Source: Halieaceae bacterium (GTDB lineage Bacteria; Pseudomonadota; Gammaproteobacteria; Pseudomonadales; Halieaceae). Taken from it: a DNA stretch of 9,175 bases. The stretch is from assembly GCA_002683395.1 (NCBI GenBank), contig NYTG01000094.1, forward strand, positions 1 to 9,175, given 5' to 3'. The notes below the pieces were generated by a model, which saw nothing but the letters and a program-made list of their open reading frames with translations, was not told the origin of the DNA and did not search any database. The translations under genes were made by a program, and so were the position numbers. Positions 6,442-9,175 of this stretch are shown here, piece after piece (position 1 is the stretch's first letter; each line of letters starts with the position of its first letter).

Positions 6442-6876
6442 ATGCGAGTACACAACGCCGTAGTCCCCACTCAGGAACAGATGGAAGGCTTTCTTACTTC
6501 CGAGACGGATAGCCCGATATTTATGTTGAATCTGCTTACCTTCAAAGAGCATGCCGAGTACGAGGATGGACGTGACACTTCTCTATCCGGGCGGGAAGCG
6601 TACGGACTTTACGCGGTAGGCGTCGCAAAGCTTCTGCCGAAAGTAGGCGGCTCGCTTGAGTTCGGTGCAGACGTAGAACGTCTGATGTTAGGTGACGTCG
6701 AGGAACTGTGGGACCAAATTGCGATCGCAATGTACCCCTCCCGCGCCGCCATGCTTGAGATGATACAAATGCCTGAGTACGGGGAGATCAGCGTCCACCG
6801 CACAGCGGGGCTGGCAGGTCAGTTGAACATCGAAACCGTCAGCGCCAAGGGACCCTGGGTCAACGCTGCATCCTAA
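6442..6876 (+). CDS. DUF1330 domain-containing protein
   Basis: The 144-residue cytoplasmic product has the DUF1330 pattern (dimeric alpha-beta barrel, ferredoxin-like fold): SPIFMLNLLTFKE (24-36) as the first strand, GREAYGLYAVGVAKLLPKVGG (50-70) as the helix, ADVERLMLGDVEELWDQIAIAMYPSRAAML (76-105) as strands with the typical Y-P-S-R-x-A, and MIQMPEY (107-113) near the end. The biochemical role of the family is unknown; members resemble small monooxygenase or dimeric-barrel domains and often sit among catabolic genes. The very strong ribosome site fixes the start. It is transcribed away from the dehalogenase gene across a shared promoter region, and converges with the LEH/SnoaL gene across 78 bases that hold no clear terminator hairpin. 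The family call is firm, the function is not known. Confidence 0.82.
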   Translation: MRVHNAVVPTQEQMEGFLTSETDSPIFMLNLLTFKEHAEYEDGRDTSLSGREAYGLYAVGVAKLLPKVGGSLEFGADVERLMLGDVEELWDQIAIAMYPSRAAMLEMIQMPEYGEISVHRTAGLAGQLNIETVSAKGPWVNAAS

Positions 6877-6954
6877 TCGCCTCTCGGCGCACTGCCATCG
6901 AAACCCAATCCCATACGGCCTTTGTTAACAGCGCGCGTGGATGTAGCCTCCAGC

Positions 6955-7701
6955 TTAAAAGTCGCCCTCGTCGAGCGTGGTGACCTGATGAAAAATTCTG
7001 CCCTCGTTGACGCGAAAAAGATCTCGACCCGAGACCGCTGAGCCAGTATCGCCTGTCATCTCCCAGGCAACCTGCGCGGCATCGGGACCAGTCGCTTCCA
7101 CCTCACCAAAAATAAGTTGGCGCCCAGCCAATCGCTCAGGAACCGACGCAAAGTAGTCTGCAATGGCGTACCAATCAGGGTAGCGGGCACCAGGGCGTTC
7201 AAGCGTTGCGCTCAACGCATAATCTGCGGCCATTGCAACGGGATCGAGGGTCCTTACCGCCTTGAGGTGTCGCGCTACCACCTCTGCGGCAGGCCTAGCG
7301 GCCAGTGACGCTAATTTTGGGGTCACCCTGCTCCGCCATTCCCCCAAGTCAACATAATCCCTCATCGCAATAACCGATTGCGTGTCACGGTCCACCGTCA
7401 GCACGCCATTGCAGGGCACGGCATATTCCTCGCCGTCTAGCCAGAATCGATCAAGCCGCTCATACCAGCCGGTGAGGCCACTCACTGATGCTGACACCAC
7501 GTCCCACTGCACCTTGTCTGACCAGCACAGGATATTCGCCAGTAGACCCACCACCGCCTCCCTGCCCTCGGCAGGCGGATGAGGCACGTTTTGCCAGGTC
7601 ACATCAGCGTGAAGCACAGTGCGGATCGCCCGCAAATCACGCGACTCAATCGCTGCCAAAAGGCGCTCAATTGTCTGGCGTGTGATGGGATCAATTTCCA
7701 T
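6955..7701 (-). CDS. Tandem NTF2-fold protein: limonene-epoxide-hydrolase-like domain plus SnoaL-like domain
   Basis: The 248-residue product has two cone-shaped NTF2-like domains. The first (about 5-125) matches limonene-1,2-epoxide hydrolase: TWQNVPHPPAEGREAV (35-50), R82-x-D84 (ERLDRFWLDG), and MRDYVDLGEW (113-122) with D115. These correspond to the Arg99/Asp101/Asp132 catalytic set of the Rhodococcus enzyme. The position of its water-holding Tyr53 is Trp36 here, while Asn38 (Asn55 equivalent) is kept. The second domain (about 136-245) is a generic SnoaL-like fold, RHLKAVRTLDPVAMAADYA to GRDLFRVNEGRIFHQV, without an obvious catalytic set. The protein is cytoplasmic. It could hydrolyse an epoxide or bind a small hydrophobic molecule; the Tyr change makes activity uncertain. 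No good ribosome site is seen before ATG 7701. It is divergent from the dehydrogenase gene. Confidence 0.75.
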   Translation of the reverse strand: MEIDPITRQTIERLLAAIESRDLRAIRTVLHADVTWQNVPHPPAEGREAVVGLLANILCWSDKVQWDVVSASVSGLTGWYERLDRFWLDGEEYAVPCNGVLTVDRDTQSVIAMRDYVDLGEWRSRVTPKLASLAARPAAEVVARHLKAVRTLDPVAMAADYALSATLERPGARYPDWYAIADYFASVPERLAGRQLIFGEVEATGPDAAQVAWEMTGDTGSAVSGRDLFRVNEGRIFHQVTTLDEGDF

Positions 7702-7833
7702 ACGGCGATCATAGTCATGCAGGAGCGATGAAGAAACGGTGAGCGCCGTCTTCGTAATAAAATTTCCCCCGTATGGGTGCCGAGGGGTTACCCTTGCCCC
7801 CCCCTAAAATAAGACTCTGGAGTGATCGCCAAT
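7702..7833. promoter_or_regulatory. Divergent spacer between LEH/SnoaL gene and dehydrogenase gene
   Basis: The 132-base spacer has an AT-rich patch (TAATAAAATTT, about 7755-7765), a C8 tract at 7797-7804, and TAAAAT at 7805-7810 that could be a -10 box, although no matching -35 is visible. GGAG at 7819-7822 is the likely ribosome site for ATG 7834, with a rather long 11-base spacing. Promoter assignment is weak. Confidence 0.35.
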
Positions 7834-9012
7834 ATGTCCACCGCAACCAAACCGTTTGATATCGTCGTTTTTGGCGCTTCGGGTTACACCGGGCGCCTTG
7901 TCGCTGAATACCTCGCAGCAGAATATAGCGATGCAGATCTGAAATGGGCGATGGCCGGACGCTCGCTGGAAAAACTCACTGCGGTACGGGCCGAGATGGG
8001 TATCAGCGACGCTGTCGCGTTACTGGCCATTGACGCAGACAACCCTGACTCCGTAGCGCAAATGGTCGATGCCAGCCGGGTCGTGATTACCACGGTGGGG
8101 CCTTATCAGCTTTACGGTGACGCACTCGTCAAGCAGTGCGCCGAACGCGGCACCGATTATGTCGATCTATCGGGCGAACCGAGTTGGATGCACGAGACCA
8201 TTGGGCGTTACGGCGAGGCGGCCAAAGCGTCGGGTGCGCGGATTGTGCACAGCTGTGGTTTTGATTCGATCCCTTTTGATCTCGGCGTCTATTTACTGCA
8301 GCAACATGCCATGGCCAAAACTGGCCAGCCCATCGCCACCGTAAAAGGTCGGGTGCGTGCGATGAACGGGACGTTCTCAGGCGGCACCATCGCCTCGATG
8401 CACGCCACAATGGCCTCCGCCAGGGCAAACCCTGCGCTGATTCAAGTACTGACCAATCCCTTCGCACTGACCGAGGGCTTCACCGGACCCGAACAGCCGA
8501 CCGGCATGACACCCCAGTATGATGAGGAGCTTCAAAGCTGGAGTGCGCCCTTTATCATGGCAGCCATCAACACCAAAAATATTCACCGCTCCAACTATCT
8601 ATTGGGGCATCAGTACGGTGAGAATTTCCGTTACGACGAAATGCTACTAACCGGTGACGGCGATCAGGGCAAAGCGACTGCCGAATATGTTGCCAAAGAT
8701 GACTCGGTAGCCAAGAGCGACCTGAAGCCGGGCGAAGGGCCCAGTAAAGAAGAGCGGGAGAACGGCAACTACGATGCTATTTTTGTGGGTGAGAGTAGCG
8801 AAGGCGAGTTGATGATCAGCAGCGTTCAGGGAGACCGCGATCCCGGCTACGGATCCACCTCGAAAATGCTGGCTGAAGCAGCCATCTGTTTATTGAAGAA
8901 TCCTGAACTCGCTTCAGGCGGCATCTGGACGCCGGCCGCAGCGATGGGCGATACGCTGATTGAGCGGTTACAGGAACACGCGGGTTTGACGTTCCAGATC
9001 GAGAAGGGCTAG
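7834..9012 (+). CDS. Saccharopine dehydrogenase-like / trans-acting enoyl reductase family oxidoreductase
   Basis: The 392-residue product (from ATG 7834) has an N-terminal Rossmann domain, FDIVVFGASGYTGRLVAEYL with GASGYTG at 14-20, then AGRSLEKL (41-48) as the likely NADP-specific loop. VITTVGPYQLYGDALVKQCA (84-103) and the signature HSCGFDSIPFDLG (139-151) define the trans-acting enoyl reductase/saccharopine-dehydrogenase-like group. Mycobacterial members reduce a double bond in polyketide-derived lipids, but here no polyketide genes are near, so the substrate is unknown. Residues 200 onward form the dimer/substrate domain, with an acidic insert at about 280-315. A GTG at 7822 would add four residues (MIAN) but has no ribosome site, while GGAG precedes ATG 7834, so I prefer the ATG. 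The next gene starts 43 bases later on the same strand. Confidence 0.83.
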   Translation: MSTATKPFDIVVFGASGYTGRLVAEYLAAEYSDADLKWAMAGRSLEKLTAVRAEMGISDAVALLAIDADNPDSVAQMVDASRVVITTVGPYQLYGDALVKQCAERGTDYVDLSGEPSWMHETIGRYGEAAKASGARIVHSCGFDSIPFDLGVYLLQQHAMAKTGQPIATVKGRVRAMNGTFSGGTIASMHATMASARANPALIQVLTNPFALTEGFTGPEQPTGMTPQYDEELQSWSAPFIMAAINTKNIHRSNYLLGHQYGENFRYDEMLLTGDGDQGKATAEYVAKDDSVAKSDLKPGEGPSKEERENGNYDAIFVGESSEGELMISSVQGDRDPGYGSTSKMLAEAAICLLKNPELASGGIWTPAAAMGDTLIERLQEHAGLTFQIEKG

Positions 9013-9055
9013 CCCAAAGCCTATTGCGGATAGTGTCTCAGGCGAACAGGCAACA

Positions 9056-9175
9056 ATGTCCCCCGAACAGCTGACAGAACAACTCAATGCCGCCTTGCGA
9101 GAGCCCTTGGCAGGGAAAGTTCCGGGTAACCGGGTCGACCAGCTCACCCGGCTATCTGGCGGTGCCGTGAATGAA
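9056..9175 (+). CDS. Probable phosphotransferase (APH-like) family protein, N-terminal part only
   Basis: ATG 9056 opens a frame that runs to the window end (40 codons): MSPEQLTEQLNAALREPLAG and on to DQLTRLSGGAVNE. A helix followed by L-x-x-L-S-G-G-A-x-N/Q-E is typical of the N-terminal lobe of aminoglycoside-phosphotransferase/ACAD10-type phosphotransferases, where the Gly-rich strand starts the ATP site. AGG at 9048-9050 lies 5 bases before the ATG, a modest ribosome site. It follows the dehydrogenase gene by 43 bases on the same strand and is probably in one transcript with it. In many proteobacteria such genes sit with acyl-CoA dehydrogenases. Only 40 residues are visible, so the family call is tentative and the substrate unknown. 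Confidence 0.6.
   Translation, partial: MSPEQLTEQLNAALREPLAGKVPGNRVDQLTRLSGGAVNE

Noticed and set aside
6343..6552. Minus-strand open frame of 69 codons at the start of the DUF1330 gene
   Set aside because: It is antisense to a well-supported gene with a strong ribosome site and has no recognisable motif.
7736..7749. Short inverted repeat ACGG...CCGT in the spacer
   Set aside because: The stem is only 4 bases and is expected by chance.
7822..7833. GTG start four codons upstream of the dehydrogenase ATG
   Set aside because: No ribosome site precedes it, while GGAG, which overlaps this GTG, serves ATG 7834.
1..9175. Defence system, CRISPR array, prophage or transposon
   Set aside because: No regularly spaced repeats, transposase or integrase motifs, terminal repeats or known defence domains were seen in any gene.

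Overview
The window reads as a chromosomal stretch of a marine-type gammaproteobacterium, perhaps of the Halieaceae/OM60 kind. That placement is inferred from gene content: a haloalkane dehalogenase, a DUF1330 protein, a trans-acting-enoyl-reductase-like dehydrogenase, and GpgS/MpgP-type compatible-solute genes whose N-termini look gammaproteobacterial. Coding is dense and moderately GC-rich, and spacers are short. I see no tRNA or rRNA gene, CRISPR array, insertion sequence or phage gene, and no gene-free stretch over 300 bases.

Positions 1-3872 are one minus-strand run, transcribed from right to left. It starts with a D-glycerate 3-kinase (3872-2940), coupled by a 4-base overlap to a HAD phosphatase of the mannosyl/glucosyl-3-phosphoglycerate phosphatase type (2943-2065). 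The phosphatase overlaps the N-terminal remnant of a glucosyl-3-phosphoglycerate-synthase-type glycosyltransferase (2108-1848). Next come an exported zinc-dependent phospholipase C/P1-nuclease-like protein (1801-440) and a HIT-domain protein (403 to beyond the window edge). The first three genes look like a glucosylglycerate/mannosylglycerate compatible-solute module. The kinase supplies 3-phosphoglycerate, the glycosyltransferase adds a sugar, and the phosphatase removes the phosphate. The glycosyltransferase is frameshifted at about residue 72 and most of it is missing, so the module as written here is broken.

A 231-base divergent spacer separates this run from a plus-strand patatin-like phospholipase (4104-5180). 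That gene converges, with only 10 bases between stop codons, on a minus-strand DhlA-type haloalkane dehalogenase homologue with an enlarged cap region (6273-5191). An AT-rich divergent spacer (6274-6441) then leads into a plus-strand DUF1330 gene (6442-6876). This converges on a minus-strand tandem NTF2-fold protein, limonene-epoxide-hydrolase-like plus SnoaL-like (7701-6955). A last divergent spacer leads to a plus-strand saccharopine-dehydrogenase/trans-acting-enoyl-reductase-like gene (7834-9012) and, 43 bases on, the start of a probable phosphotransferase-family (APH-like) gene cut by the window end.

I do not find strong evidence of a wholly new system. The points most worth following up are the truncated, frameshifted glycosyltransferase inside an otherwise intact operon, the LEH-SnoaL fusion with an altered active-site position, and the dehalogenase with roughly 50 extra residues.
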